NCBI GenBank assembly: GCA_016708785.1
Contig: JADJFC010000001.1
Span: 310,001-374,000 of the forward strand
Length of the DNA: 64,000 bases
Reading direction: 5' to 3'
DNA from: Bacteroidota bacterium
GTDB taxonomy: Bacteria > Bacteroidota > Bacteroidia > AKYH767-A > 2013-40CM-41-45
The notes under the pieces are model-generated. The model was not told where the DNA came from and did not search any database. It saw only the letters and a list, made by a program, of their open reading frames with translations. This document shows, one piece after another, positions 38,302-49,498 of this stretch. Each line of letters opens with the position of its first letter. The stretch's first letter is position 1. The translations under genes and the position numbers were made by a program.

Positions 38302-38608
38302 GAGGGATTATTGTTTATTTTGAATTACCGGACGAAATTAGACACTCCTTTTCGATTTTGGAAATAATATCTTTCTGAACAGGAAAAAATCGATGTTAAA
38401 ACCATATTCACCTCTTTCAACAGAAATTAGCCTAAAAAAGTTGGCAATAATGAAGAATATTTTTAGCTTTCGAATCGACAACCACAAGAATTTGACAAAA
38501 GTCAGGTAGATTTGGAATTCTTCAGAATAAAAGCCAAATTTAACTTAATCTTACTCGCTGAATCACACACGTTCATAAAGCAGTTAACCCACAAATAGTA
38601 TCAAGTGA
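38302..38608. other. Divergent intergenic region between mdh and the adhesin unit
   Basis: About 300 bp with no reading frame worth reporting. It should hold the mdh promoter on one strand and that of the 128-aa secreted protein on the other; I could not assign boxes with confidence. Confidence 0.5.
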
Positions 38609-38995
38609 ATGATTAGAAAATTACTTTGCTCTGCGATTATACTTTTTTTTACCACGCAAAGTATACTGTTTGCCCAAAACAAAACAGGTATTGGTGGAAC
38701 TATTTCTACAACTTCAACCTCCTCTACCCCTACACAACCTAATAGACAATATTTTTTAGTGCGATCTGTTCCCGGAAGTCTTAAAGGGCTGTCAGCACAA
38801 CTAAAACCTGCTTTCACTGTACCGCATTTTATCGCTGTAGAAATCGATGAAAAAACTTCCATTTTGAAAATCATTGCCAACAAAGGGACAAAAATTGAAG
38901 ATGTGAAAGCAATACTCGTCAGTTTCAATCTTGGAATTATTGATTATTCTGAAGAGTACACAAATTCTTTTCCATCCATATTTTCTAATTACTAA
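38609..38995 (+). CDS. Small secreted protein upstream of the giant adhesin
   Basis: A 128-residue protein with signal peptide MIRKLLCSAIILFFTTQSIL (cleavage after LFAQ). A Ser/Thr-rich linker (TISTTSTSSTPTQP) precedes a ~75-residue alpha/beta domain (VPHFIAVEIDEKTSILKII... AILVSFNLGIIDYSEEY). The spacing resembles a ferredoxin-like (HMA-type) fold without the metal-binding CxxC. It ends 22 bp before the adhesin gene on the same strand, so the two are probably one unit. Function unknown; an accessory role for the adhesin is inferred only from position. Confidence 0.72.
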   Translation: MIRKLLCSAIILFFTTQSILFAQNKTGIGGTISTTSTSSTPTQPNRQYFLVRSVPGSLKGLSAQLKPAFTVPHFIAVEIDEKTSILKIIANKGTKIEDVKAILVSFNLGIIDYSEEYTNSFPSIFSNY

Positions 38996-39017
38996 GAAAT
39001 CTAATTATCGACATTGA

Positions 39018-42000
39018 ATGAAAAATAGTGTTGAAAAAGTATGGAATTGCCTAACCTTAAATGGTAAAGGGAAATTTCCTTTGCTCTTGACTGTTATTCT
39101 ATTTCTTTTTTCAAACACTGCTTTTGCTCAACCTGCCAACGATGATCCCTGCAATGCCACTCCGCTTACTGCATGTGCAAATTGCAATTTCACCAATGCT
39201 ACAAATACGAATGCAACAAACACTGCCGGTGTTCCAACTCCCGGTTGTGCCACTTACTTAGGTGGCGATGTTTGGTTTTCTGTTACAGTTCCTGCAAGTG
39301 GATCTCTGATCTTTGATTCCAATACCGGTGGAATGACAGATGGAGGAATGGCAGTATACAGTGGAACATGCAATGCTTTGACGCTAATTTCTTGTGATGA
39401 CGATGGAAGCACAAATGGACTAATGCCAACATTGACTGTTTCTAACCGACCTCCCGGATCTACCTTATTCATCCGATTCTGGTCATTTGCAGGACTAGAT
39501 GACGGCACTTTTGAAATTTGTGCTACAATAAATACCCCTGCCTCTCCAACTAATCAGGATTGTCCCAATGCAATTCCGATTTGCCAAAATGTATATAACA
39601 CTGCCGTTTCTTATTCAGGAGAAGGAAATATTCTTGATGAAATTGACCCTTTAAATAGTTGTCTGGGTGCCGGCGAATTAAACGATGTATGGTACACTTT
39701 CACAGTGCAAACAAGTGGAAATTTAGATTTCACAATAACACCGAATACAATTTCCGAAGATTATGATTGGGCTGTCTACAACCTTACAAATGCTTCCTGT
39801 GCTGATATCGCAACGGATCCATCTTTAAGTGTGAGTTGTAATTTCTCTGCTGATCCCGGTGCAACTGGACCAACAGGAGGAAGTACTCAAACATCACAAG
39901 ATGCATTTGGCACCCCATTTAATGCGGTAATTCCGGTTACTGCCGGTGAAACCTATGTAGTCAATGTCAGCAACTTCAGTACTACTCAGAACGGATATCA
40001 AATTGATTTCGGTGCTTCTACTGCTAACATTTTTGATAACATTCCTCCTCAACTAACTTCATTGACAAATACTGTACAATGTGGAACTTCACAATTGTCA
40101 TTTGATTTCTCGGAAAATATATTGTGTAGTACAATTCAAAATGGTGACTTTACAGTTACCGGTCCCGGTGGACCATATACACTATCAAATTGGACATCCG
40201 TTGGATGCAGTGGCGGAGGAGTATACGGTCAGTTAGTTACTGTGAATGTAAATCCTCCAATAACAGCAAGTGGTAACTTTCAATTTTGTCTAACAAATGC
40301 TTCGGCATCTGTTACTGATCTTTGCGGAAACGTAGCTCCTCCATCTTGTTTGAATTTTTCAATTAGTCCGATATTGGTAAACACCAATCACACGAATTTA
40401 ACTTGTAATGGAAATTCAACAGGATCAGTAACTGTTGCGCCAACAACGGGAGTTAGTCCATACACTTATTCATGGACACCAAATGTTGGAACATCTGCAT
40501 CCATAGCTAATCTTGCCGCAGGTACATATACAGCAACAATAACAGATGCAAACGGTTGTACTGCGACTACTTCAGCGACTGTGACTGAACCAACTTTAAT
40601 TTCCGGTGCAATTAATCCAACACAGCCAACTTGTGGCTCCACTAACGGTTCTGCCACAGTCGTTGCGTCGGGTGGAACAGGTCCATATACATATTTATGG
40701 TCACCGACCGGAGGAACCGGAGCTACAGCCAACAATTTAGGTTCAGGTAATTTTTCGGTAACGATCACAGATAGCCAAGGATGCACAGGAAGTTCAAATA
40801 TAAATCTTGCCGCTCCTGCTTCACCAATTGCATCCATATCTTCGATCACAAATTCAAGTTGTCAAAGTCCGACAGGAAATATCACTGTCGCTGTTAATGG
40901 AGGAACAGGACCATTTACATATGCATGGTCGCCTTCCGGTGGTACGGGAGCAACTGCCAGTACTTTGCAGCCCGGAAGTTATACTTGTGTTGTAACTGAT
41001 GCAGCTGGATGCAGTTCATCTGCAACAGCAACAATTGGAGCACCGGTAACAGTAATAGCAGCTATCACTGCATCTACACCGGAAAGTTGTCCGGGAAGTT
41101 TAGACGGAACAGCTACAGCAAGTGGATCGAATGGAACTCCTGCATATACTTATGCATGGTCACCTTCCGGTGGTAGTGCTGCAATTGCAACAGGACTTGG
41201 TGCAGGATCCTATTCTGTAATTATTACTGACGCTGCAGGATGTACATCATCTGCTTCTGTTACTATTAGCTCTTCTCCGGCCATCAATGCTTCAATAAAT
41301 TCTACCCCTGTACTTTGTAATGGAAGTGCTTCCGGATCGTTGACTGTAAATGCAGGCGGAGGAACAGGAACATTAAATTATTCCTGGTCTCCTTCCGGCG
41401 GTTCAGGTGCAACAGCCTCGAACTTAACTGCAGGAACATACACAGTGACTGTAACTGATGCCAATGGATGCACGCTTACAAGTTCCTCAACTCTGACAGA
41501 CCCGTCTCTTCTGACAAACAGTATTTCATCACTTGGTTCTATTTGCGGACAAAGTACCGGTTCAGCGACAGTCGTAGCATCTGGAGGAACAGCGCCATAT
41601 ACTTATGCATGGAATCCTGCAAGTACGAATTCAGCAACAATAACTAATCTTACTTCAGGACAATATTCAGTTACAATAACGGATGCAAATAATTGCACAT
41701 CAACTGCAACAGTCGCAGTAACAGATCTACCGGGACCGGTGGCTACTTTATCAACACAGGTTGATGTTAGTTGCAATGGTGGCAATAATGGAAGTGCAAC
41801 TGTTCAGGTTGCAGGAGGAAGTGCTCCACTTACCTATTCATGGTCACCTTCAGGCGGAAGTGCATCAAGTGCAACAGCATTATCGGCCGGAACTTATGAT
41901 GTAACCGTCACCGATGCTAACGGATGTACTTCTACTACACAAGTTACAATTGTAGAACCAACTTTGCTCAACACAAGTATTGCGACAGCAGCTGATTTAA

Positions 42001-45000
42001 GTTGCAATGGTGCAAATGACGGAAGCATTTCTATCACTGCAACAGGCGGTACACCAACATATAGTTTTGCATGGACTCCTGCATCAACAAATACATCTGC
42101 AATCACTAATCTTGCTGCCGGTAGCTATTCCGTTCTTGTAACAGATCTTAATGGATGCACAAGTACAATTGCTGCAACGATAGCAGAGCCATCAGCGCTG
42201 ATTGCAAGTACTAGTCCAATAGATGCATTGTGTAATGGCGGAAATACCGGGAGTGCAACGGCGAACGTTTCAGGTGGAACAGCAGGTTATACTTATCAAT
42301 GGTCACCATCCGGCGGATCAACTGCAAATGCAGGAAATCTTGCTGCCGGAAATTATACTGTAACGATCACAGATGCTAATGGCTGTACCACAACTTCAAG
42401 CGCAACTATTGCAGAACCAACTTTATTAACTGCTGCAATTACAGGTTCTACTGATGCAAGTTGTTTTGGTGGAAATAATGGAAGTGCTTCTGTAAATGCA
42501 AATGGCGGAACTGCGAATTACACTTATTTATGGAGCCCATCAGGAGGCACAGGTTCAAGTGCAACAAATCTTGCTGCAGGAAATTATTCAGTTGTTACAA
42601 CTGATGCTAATGGATGTACAGCAAGTTCGATAGTCACAATAAACGAACCTACTCTATTAACGACAAACAGTACTACAACTCCGGTTAATTGCAATGGCGG
42701 AACCGACGGAACAGTTAACGCTGTAGTAAGTGGAGGCACGAGCAATTATTCATTCAACTGGCAGCCGGGAAATATTCTAACAGCAAGTGCAAGCGGGCTT
42801 TCTGCAGGAAGTTATACTGTTACCGTTACTGATGCAAACGGATGTATTGCATCTTCCAATATTGCAATTATAGAACCGACTTTACTTTCTACATCGACAT
42901 CTTCCACTCCGGCTTTGTGTTTTGGAAGTTCTGACGGAACAACACAGGCAAACGTCTCAGGCGGAACAGCAACTTATACTTATTCTTGGTTCCCATCAGG
43001 AGGGACAAGTGCAAATGCAACCGGATTGACCGCAGGAAATTATTCTGTAACGGTTACAGATGCAAACGGCTGTACATCTTCTTCGACCGCAAACGTAACA
43101 CAACCAGTTGCAATGAGTTTAGCAACCTCATCCACTCCTGCTACTTGTGGCTCAGCAAATGGAAGTACAACTGTTGTTGCTTCGGGTGGTGCATCACCAT
43201 ATACTTATTCATGGTCACCGACAGGCGGAACAGGCGCCACAGCTACAAATCTAACTGCGAATTCATACACAGTTATTGTAACCGATGCAAATGGATGTAC
43301 AACTTCAACGAGTGAAAGTGTTTCAAATACAGGCGGGCCAACGATTGCCACAAGTTTAGGTGCAAATGTTTCATGTAATGGATTGAATGATGGTAGCGCA
43401 AGTGTTGCAGTTTCTGCCGGTACTGCACCATTCAATTATCAATGGTCACCAAGCGGAGGTAATGGACAAAATGCAACCAACCTTGCAGCGGGAAATTATT
43501 CGATCACAGTTAACTGATGCCAATGGTTGTATTTCAAATGATAATATTTCAATTACAGAACCGACAGTATTACTTTCTCAGATCTCATCGACAGATGCTA
43601 ATTGCGCAGGCATTGGTGGATCAGCAACTGTTATAGCAGCAGGTGGAACAACACCATATACTTATTCATGGACAGGAAGTGCTGCGACTACTGCAACTGC
43701 ATCCAGTTTGACAGGAGGAAATTATACTGCAACAGTTACTGATGGACATGGTTGTACAACAACTGCATCAACAACTGTGAATCAGCCAGGCGGAATTGTT
43801 ACTGTTGTGAATGCAACTCCTGTATCATGTTTTGGTGGAAATAATGGTAGCGCTTCTGTTGTTGCCAATGGCGGATCAGGTGCATTGTCTTATTCATGGT
43901 CACCAAGCGGAGGTAGTAATTCTTCAGCGACAAACTTAACCGCAGGAAATTATTCTGTTACAGTTTCTGATGTAGGCGGATGTGTTTCAACTGCAGCTGT
44001 TGTAGTTACTCAACCATTAGCAATGAATCTTGTTACCAATGTTACTCCTTCTGCATGTGGAGCAGCAAATGGTGCTGCTGGCGTTGTTGCTTCAGGTGGA
44101 AATGCTCCTTATCAATATAGCTGGTCACCATCAGGCGGAACGAATGCAAATGCAATCAATCTGAATGCAGGAAATTATATCGTAACTGTGACTGATGCAA
44201 ATTCATGTTCATCAACAGCGAGTGCGCTTGTGATCAATACAGGCGGTCCCACAGTAACATTGAATGCATCAACAGACGCAAGTTGTTTTGGTGGAAGTAC
44301 AGGAAGTGCGAGTGTGAATGCAACCGGCGGAAATGGACCATACACTTATTCATGGTCACCTTATGGTGGAACCGGTGCTGCTGCTGCAAACTTAGGTGCG
44401 GGAATTTATACGGTTAACACTGCTGATGCAAATGGTTGTCTGACAGCAATAAATATTACAATCAACGAACCAACGGCAATTACAATTCAGTCCACTACAA
44501 CTCCATCAGCTTGTGGTAATCCTAACGGAACTGCAACAGCGCAAGGTTTTGGTGGTGTTGGCAACTACAGTTATTCATGGTTAGGATATACAACAACAGA
44601 CTCAACTCTTTCGAACATAACTTCAGGAAATTATTCAGTTACAATTACAGATGGTAACGGATGTTCTGCAACAACCGGTCTAAGCGTTGGCATTAGCAAT
44701 GGCGCCAATGCAATTTTACAATCATCAACTGATGTTTCATGTGATGGTGGATCAGACGGAAGCGCGCTGATTTCAGCAAGCGGTGGAACGGCACCTTACA
44801 CTTATTCATGGTCACCGAATGGCGGAACCAATGCAAGTGCCAGCGGATTGTCGGCCGGAAATTATGTTGTAAATGTCAGCGATGCGAACAATTGTTCAAC
44901 GACTGTGAATGTTGTAATCAATGATGGTGCAATTCTCGTTTTACAAACTGCTTCAACTCCTGCATCATGTAATGGTGGAATGGACGGAAGTGCAAGCGTA

Positions 45001-46625
45001 ATTGTGAATGGTGGAAGCTCTCCTTATTCCTTATCAGTGGACCGGTTCTTCGAGCACGGAATTCAACAGCAAGCAATTTAGGAATTGGAAATTATACGGT
45101 CACTGTTACGGATGCCAATGGCTGCGCTGAAGAAGTTGCTACAGTAAATTCTGCAACAGCAATTGCATTGAATCCTGTATCATCAGATCTAAGTTGCAAT
45201 GGCGATCAAAGCGGAAGTGCTTCTGTGAGTCCGGTTGGTGGTACGCCACCATATACTTATCAGTGGACAGGAAATGTTTCAACGACTGATTCTGCAACAA
45301 ATTTATCAGGTGGACTTTATACTTTGATCGTTACAGATGTCAATGGTTGTGCATCGATAGAGAATTTCAATATCATCGAACCGGCGGCCATGAGCTTGTC
45401 TGTATCGCCTGCGATAACTGTTTGTATCGGACAAAACACAACATTGAATGCAATTGTTTCCGGTGGAAGTCAACCATACATTTATCAATGGTCGAACGGA
45501 TTGAATACTGATTCCATTTCAGTAACACCAAGCGCAAGTACGACATACACTGTTACTGTGAATGACGCCAATGGTTGTTTAGCAGGAACGCAAAGCATTT
45601 CAGTTTCATTGAATCCACCGCTAAGTATCAATGCAAGTGGTCCAGCCGGAATTTGTGGTGGTGAGCAAGTGAATTTAAGTTCATTGGCAACAGGAGGAAA
45701 TGGCAACTATTCTTACTCATGGAATAATGGATTATTCAACACAGCAAATGCAATTGACAATCCAACGTCAGATGCAACATACACTGTAGTAGTAACCGAC
45801 GATTGCGGAACCCCATCAGCAACAGCCCAAGTTACTGTGATCGTTAGTCCGGATCCAATTGTAGACTTTGGTCCGGGAAATTTGAGAGGTTGTACTCCAC
45901 TCACCGTTAATTTCGATGACCGCTCCACTACTCTGGCCGGATCAACTTACACCTGGACTTTTGGTGATTCAAATAATTCATCGACACAAAATCCTGAGCA
46001 CACGTATACTGCTGCCGGAAGTTACGATGTCACTCTTGAAGTAACGAATTCATTTGGATGTTCAAGTGTATTAGTTATGCCTGACATGATCAATGTATAT
46101 GATTCACCAATTGCATCATTCGTTTCTCAACCAACAGAAGTAACCAATCTCGATCCGAATGTTAGTTTCACAAATACAACTATCGGTGCAGACTACTACA
46201 CTTGGGATTTTGGTGATGGATCTGCGAATGTGAATGATGAGAATCCAATGCATGCATATACGGACACCGGAACTTATCTGATCACATTAATTACAATCAA
46301 CAATGCCGGCTGTATTGACACTGTACGAGGCTATGTAGAAGTCGGTGATGCTTTCGCCATCTATATTCCAAATGCATTCACACCAAACTTTGACGACATA
46401 AACGATCACTTCAATGCATTAGGAATTGGCTGGGCTGATTTCAATATGTACATACTCGACAGATGGGGCTTGAACCTATACCACTCCACCGACCGCGAAA
46501 AACCGTGGGATGGAACGTATCTAGGTGATCCATGTCAATCTGATACATATGTTTACAAGATCCAGGTGCATGATACGAAAGGGAAGTTGCATTCGTTTAT
46601 TGGGCATGTGTCGTTGGTGCGTTAA
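39018..46625 (+). CDS. Giant SprB-repeat adhesin with T9SS/gliding C-terminal domain (three frameshifts)
   Basis: About 2,530 residues after repair. Order: signal peptide (SNTAFAQ); two N-terminal domains with DDPCNATPL and CPNAIPICQ starts; a bacterial Ig-like stretch; then 22 SprB-type repeats of 75-80 residues (pattern SCNGxNxGSA...GGTxPYTYxWSPSGG...TDANGC); two related modules; two PKD domains (TWTFGDSNN, TWDFGDGSA); and a type B sorting domain starting IYIPNAFTPNFDDIN. SprB is the gliding adhesin of Flavobacterium. Frames break at about 43512 (extra A), 45029 (extra C) and 45058 (extra G); each repair restores the repeat pattern. Exported by T9SS, surface adhesion or gliding inferred. 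Confidence 0.9.
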
Positions 46626-46738
46626 TGGTGAGTGGAGGTTAGCAGCGGTTATTTTCGGAAATTGATTTTCGCCTGCGGTTTTTAATTCCGGGCGGCCCCC
46701 TTTTTTTCAATGAAACCACCACTAAAAATGATAAATAA

Positions 46739-46931
46739 TCAATAACCAAACGGTTCTCTACTAGTATGTCTTATTCTTAGAACCCTAATTTCCTTTTTGT
46801 CTGATTTAATTTGATATGTAACTCTGTAACTAAAAACTACGAATGCGCGAAAATCTTCATTTGGCGATTCTTTCAATTTATCGAGTTCATAAGGTCAAGA
46901 GATTTCTTCAATATCTTAAAAGATAAAGGCT
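46739..46931 (-). pseudogene. RelE/ParE-type toxin remnant
   Basis: Directly after the antitoxin stop, the minus strand encodes ELDKLKESPNEDFRAFVVFS... RVTYQIKSDKKEIRVLRIRH, ending TSREPFGY. This is the C-terminal half of a RelE/ParE toxin (RVxYxI...IxVLxIxHxxR). The N-terminal half is missing or scrambled: the same frame upstream has two stops within about 50 bases. Around 50 residues of the usual fold are absent. Either a decayed toxin or one hit by several consensus errors plus a deletion. Confidence 0.6.
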
Positions 46932-47162
46932 TTACCATTTATTTAACTCCTTAATCGCATCTTTATGAGAAACGGAATTGCCTTTCTCAATTCGAGTTAC
47001 AGCATCATTGATTTCTTTGTTGTATTGCTTGCGAGTTATACGCTTTGCATCGTTGTCAACGTTTAAGAAACTTTTAATCATTTCTAGAACCAATGTTTGC
47101 TGCTTTGAGGATAACAATGGTAAATAATTATCAACTTGTTTTTTTATTGCTGTCGCTGTCAT
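46932..47162 (-). CDS. Antitoxin-like protein of a type II toxin-antitoxin module
   Basis: A 76-residue helical protein, MTATAIKKQVDNYLPLLSS..., with a C-terminal charged tail DAIKELNKW. Its size and the pattern LLSSKQQTLVLEMIKSFL match short antitoxins found next to RelE/ParE toxins in Bacteroidota. The toxin fragment follows with its ATG overlapping the stop (ATGGTAA). The antitoxin frame is intact while the toxin is not, as expected when a module decays. Family assignment is by pattern and context. Confidence 0.6.
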   Translation of the reverse strand: MTATAIKKQVDNYLPLLSSKQQTLVLEMIKSFLNVDNDAKRITRKQYNKEINDAVTRIEKGNSVSHKDAIKELNKW

Positions 47163-47245
47163 TAAATTCTAATTTAGTTAGTCAAATTTAATAATAATTC
47201 TGAGAAAAGGCAAACTCGCTTCTTGGCGATGTTTACCCCGCGCCG

Positions 47246-47386
47246 CTCGGCGAATTTTTAATTCCGCCGACACACAGTTTGTAATTAGATTGTTTTTTAG
47301 AGGTAGTTACAATTTGAAAACTGAAACACTTCATATTTATTTAAAAATAATCTACGTGTCGGCGGAATTAAAAAATTCCGCCGAGC
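47246..47386. repeat. Pair of inverted REP-like hairpins flanking 81 bp
   Basis: Arm 1 (47246-47274) GCTCGGCG...CCGCCGACAC and arm 2 (47356-47386) GTGTCGGCGG...CCGCCGAGC are inverted copies differing by two single-base gaps. Each arm is itself a hairpin (TCGGCGGAATT with AATTCCGCCGA). A weaker relative, CGGTTTTTAATTCCGGGCGG, is near 46677. The pair abuts the truncated 5' end of the recombinase gene. Possible REP or MITE-like element; transposase not seen. Confidence 0.6.
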
Positions 47387-47389
47387 ATT

Positions 47390-48055
47390 TCGATCCCAAT
47401 CATTTCATTGTATCAGGAGCAATTGAACTTTCTCATATACGACAAAGATTTTTCAAACAGGCTCCCTGAAAGACTGAAAGCCCCGAAAGATATTTTTGTT
47501 TTTGGCTGTACAGTTGGATTGCGTCTATCGGATCTGATGATGCTGACTAGAAACAATATTGAAAAAGTTTACGACGATTACTATCTGAAGGTGCGCTCAA
47601 AGAAAACGCAGACATTTACTAAAATAAAACTCCTCCTTATGCTGTTGAAATTATAAACCGATATAAAAAAGAAAAACATTACTTCCAACCAACCATCTTT
47701 TTACACTCAATAAATATTTCCGGGAAATCTGCGAACTTGCCGGCTGGACTTATTTCGTTTCAAAGAAGCGACAAAAAAGAGGGATTCAAAAAATAATTCG
47801 CACACACGAGATACAAAGCGATTACGTTTCTGTGACCTGATCACAACTCATACTATGAGACGGACTGCGATCACCACATTACTAAATCTTGGTATGCCCG
47901 AACACATGGTCCGTAAAATCTCAGGACATGCAACCGGCAGTAAAGAATTTTTCCGGTATGTTCAATATTCACAATCCTTCCTTGATCAGGAAACCGATAA
48001 AGTACATTTACGTCTTCAAAATTTCGAAAAAAAAGCTACCGAAAATGCATTGTAA
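47390..48055 (+). pseudogene. Tyrosine recombinase (integrase), N-terminally truncated and frameshifted
   Basis: Catalytic domain of a Bacteroidota-type site-specific recombinase. LYQEQLNFLIYDKDFSNRLPE opens the domain, and the first catalytic Arg is in FGCTVGLRLSDLMML. Other frames carry KTPPYAVEIINRYKKEKH, REICELAGWTYFVSKKRQKR, then DLITTHTMRRTAITTLL (HxxR) and KISGHATGSKEFFRYVQY, with the nucleophilic Tyr near the end. At least three indels separate these pieces. The N-terminal DNA-binding (SAM-like) domain is missing; the sequence before it is the hairpin pair. It is followed by the orphan RHS tip. Confidence 0.75.
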
Positions 48056-48186
48056 AAAAATTGCATGTTTTTAAGCGAAAACGAGTATTTTTGAGACATT
48101 AGAATTTGAGTTAGTTCTTTGAAAATGCGTTGAGTATAGAGATGGGGTTATTATCCGTTCGGGATGATAATGCCGGGCAGACAATT
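47948..48186 (+). repeat. Inverted repeat, left arm (recombinase 3' end to RHS core)
   Basis: A 239-bp segment repeated in inverse orientation at 54024-54261 with 8 substitutions and 2 single-base gaps (about 96% identity by eye). It holds the last ~36 codons of the recombinase, a ~105-bp spacer and the first ~12 codons of the RHS core (YYPFGMIMPGRQ). The arms diverge right before the FFRYVQY codons and soon after the PGRQ codons. Confidence 0.85.
48061..48093 (+). promoter_or_regulatory. Candidate promoter upstream of the orphan RHS tip
   Basis: TTG (48061-48063) and TATTTTTG (48086-48093) are spaced by 22 bp, an acceptable Bacteroidota promoter. It lies inside the repeat arm, after the recombinase stop and about 70 bp before the first usable ATG of tip 1 (48164). 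The right arm has the same boxes with one T fewer. Function is inference. Confidence 0.4.
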
Positions 48187-49113
48187 CAATGCCGGAACCT
48201 ATCGACATGGATTTAATGGGAAGGAGAATGATAATGAGGTGAAGGGAGTTGGGAATCAGCAGGATTATGGGATGAGGGTTTATGATGGGAGGATTGCTAG
48301 GTTTTTGAGTGTTGATCCTATTCAGAAGGAATATCCAGAATTAACCCCCTATCAATTTGCTGGTAATACCCCAATCCAAGCAGTAGATTTAGATGGTAAA
48401 GAAGTCTACGATTATCGTTTAGACCTTAATGACAAAGGGCAAAATACTTCATTTATTTATATGGGTGAAAACACCCATGGATTGAACGGATGGAGTATTT
48501 GGAACTTGCTAGATATGCAAATACCTGGAGTCGATGTTTATCAAAATAAACAGTTTATTGGGCGATACACATTTAACACAGCAAGTCAAGGAGGCTTCCT
48601 AGAATTGTACAATTTTGTATCGGACAAAGAAATAAGGACGCTTGGATAGCTAGTCATAATACAGTTTCGGAAGCGCATGCTGAAATAGGACGGGAAGTAG
48701 GACAAACAATTACTGATGGATTCACTCAGGCAGCAGTAATCAATTACTCTTTATCTAGAAGTCAAAACAAAACAACAGGGAGTCAAATAAAAACACAAAT
48801 AGAACAAAAGCAATCAACTGCTGTTAAAACTATTATACCGGAAAGTGCAAAAGCTGTAGTTCAATATGCAAAAATAATAATGCAAATGCTCAACTTGGGT
48901 ACAAGGGTGGGAGGCAATTTGCAAACGACGGTCGAGGTGGCGGAGTTATACTTCCAAAGACTGATTCAAATAATAACCCTATTACATATAAAGAATACGA
49001 CGTTAATCCTTTGTAAAAGGACAAAGAGATGCGGAAAGAGTAGTAATAGGTTCAGATAAAAAAATTCGTATTATACAAAAAATCATTACCAAACGTTTGA
49101 AAAAATTGAATGA
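48140..49113 (+). CDS. Orphan RHS tip 1 with barnase/RNase N1-type toxin domain (frameshifted)
   Basis: Only the end of an RHS protein: YYPFGMIMPGRQ, then the RHS-associated core (GFNGKENDNEVKGVGNQQDYG, RVYDGRIARFLSVDPI, YPELTPYQFAGNTPIQAVDLDG). After a variable linker comes a microbial ribonuclease domain: QFANDGRGGGVILPKTD, ITYKEYDVNP, GQRDAERVVIGSD, YYTKNHYQTFEKIE. The catalytic Glu, Arg and His of the guanyl-specific RNase family are all kept. Frame changes near 48630, 48862, 49012 and 49070 are single-base losses in homopolymers. No upstream RHS body is present; the frame is closed by TAG before 48140. The stop overlaps the barstar ATG. Confidence 0.8.
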
Positions 49114-49478
49114 TGGATACAAAAGAGCTAGAAATTAATCTCCTAAAAAAAAGGATACTATATTGCAGAAATAGACGGATTGGAATGTAAAATCTTAATT
49201 CGTGTCTTGATAAAATTGCTGAAGCTTTCAGGTTTCTGAATATTACGGCCATAATGGAGCAGCTTTTCGTGAGTGCATTAATGATCTAGATTGGATAGAA
49301 ATGGATAATTATGCATTGGTAATAAAAATAGTAGATTTCTGATTGTGGAAAGTAATGATGACAAAGAATATTTTAAGTCATTGCTAGAGGAAGTTACCTT
49401 GAATGGGCAAATGTTCCGAATTATAATGGCGAAGAAATTTATAGAAAAAAATCTGATTTTTTAGTTCTGTACTATTAA
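49113..49478 (+). CDS. Barstar family immunity protein (frameshifted)
   Basis: Inhibitor of barnase-like ribonucleases, about 122 residues after repair. Pieces in order: MDTKELEINLLKK, GYYIAEIDGLECK, CLDKIAEAFRF then EYYGHNGAAFRECIND, LDWIEMDNYALVIK, FLIVESNDDKEYFKSLLEE, and NVPNYNGEEIYRKKSDFLVL ending YY. The pattern IDG...LA..FxFPxYYGxN..A...ClNDLxW is the barstar signature. About five single-base losses, mostly in A or T runs, break the frame. Its ATG overlaps the toxin stop (ATGATGG), so toxin and inhibitor are translationally coupled. Confidence 0.82.
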
Positions 49479-49498
49479 TGTTATCATTCAGAATTTAA

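Noticed and set aside
42000..45400. Repetitive DNA considered as a CRISPR array
   Set aside because: The repeat unit is about 230-240 bp, coding and diverged; there are no short exact repeats with unique spacers and no cas genes.
40466..45928. Several antisense reading frames of 60-127 residues within the adhesin gene
   Set aside because: They are mirror images of the repetitive Ser/Thr/Gly/Ala-rich coding sequence; they repeat with the repeat period and have no start signals or family features.
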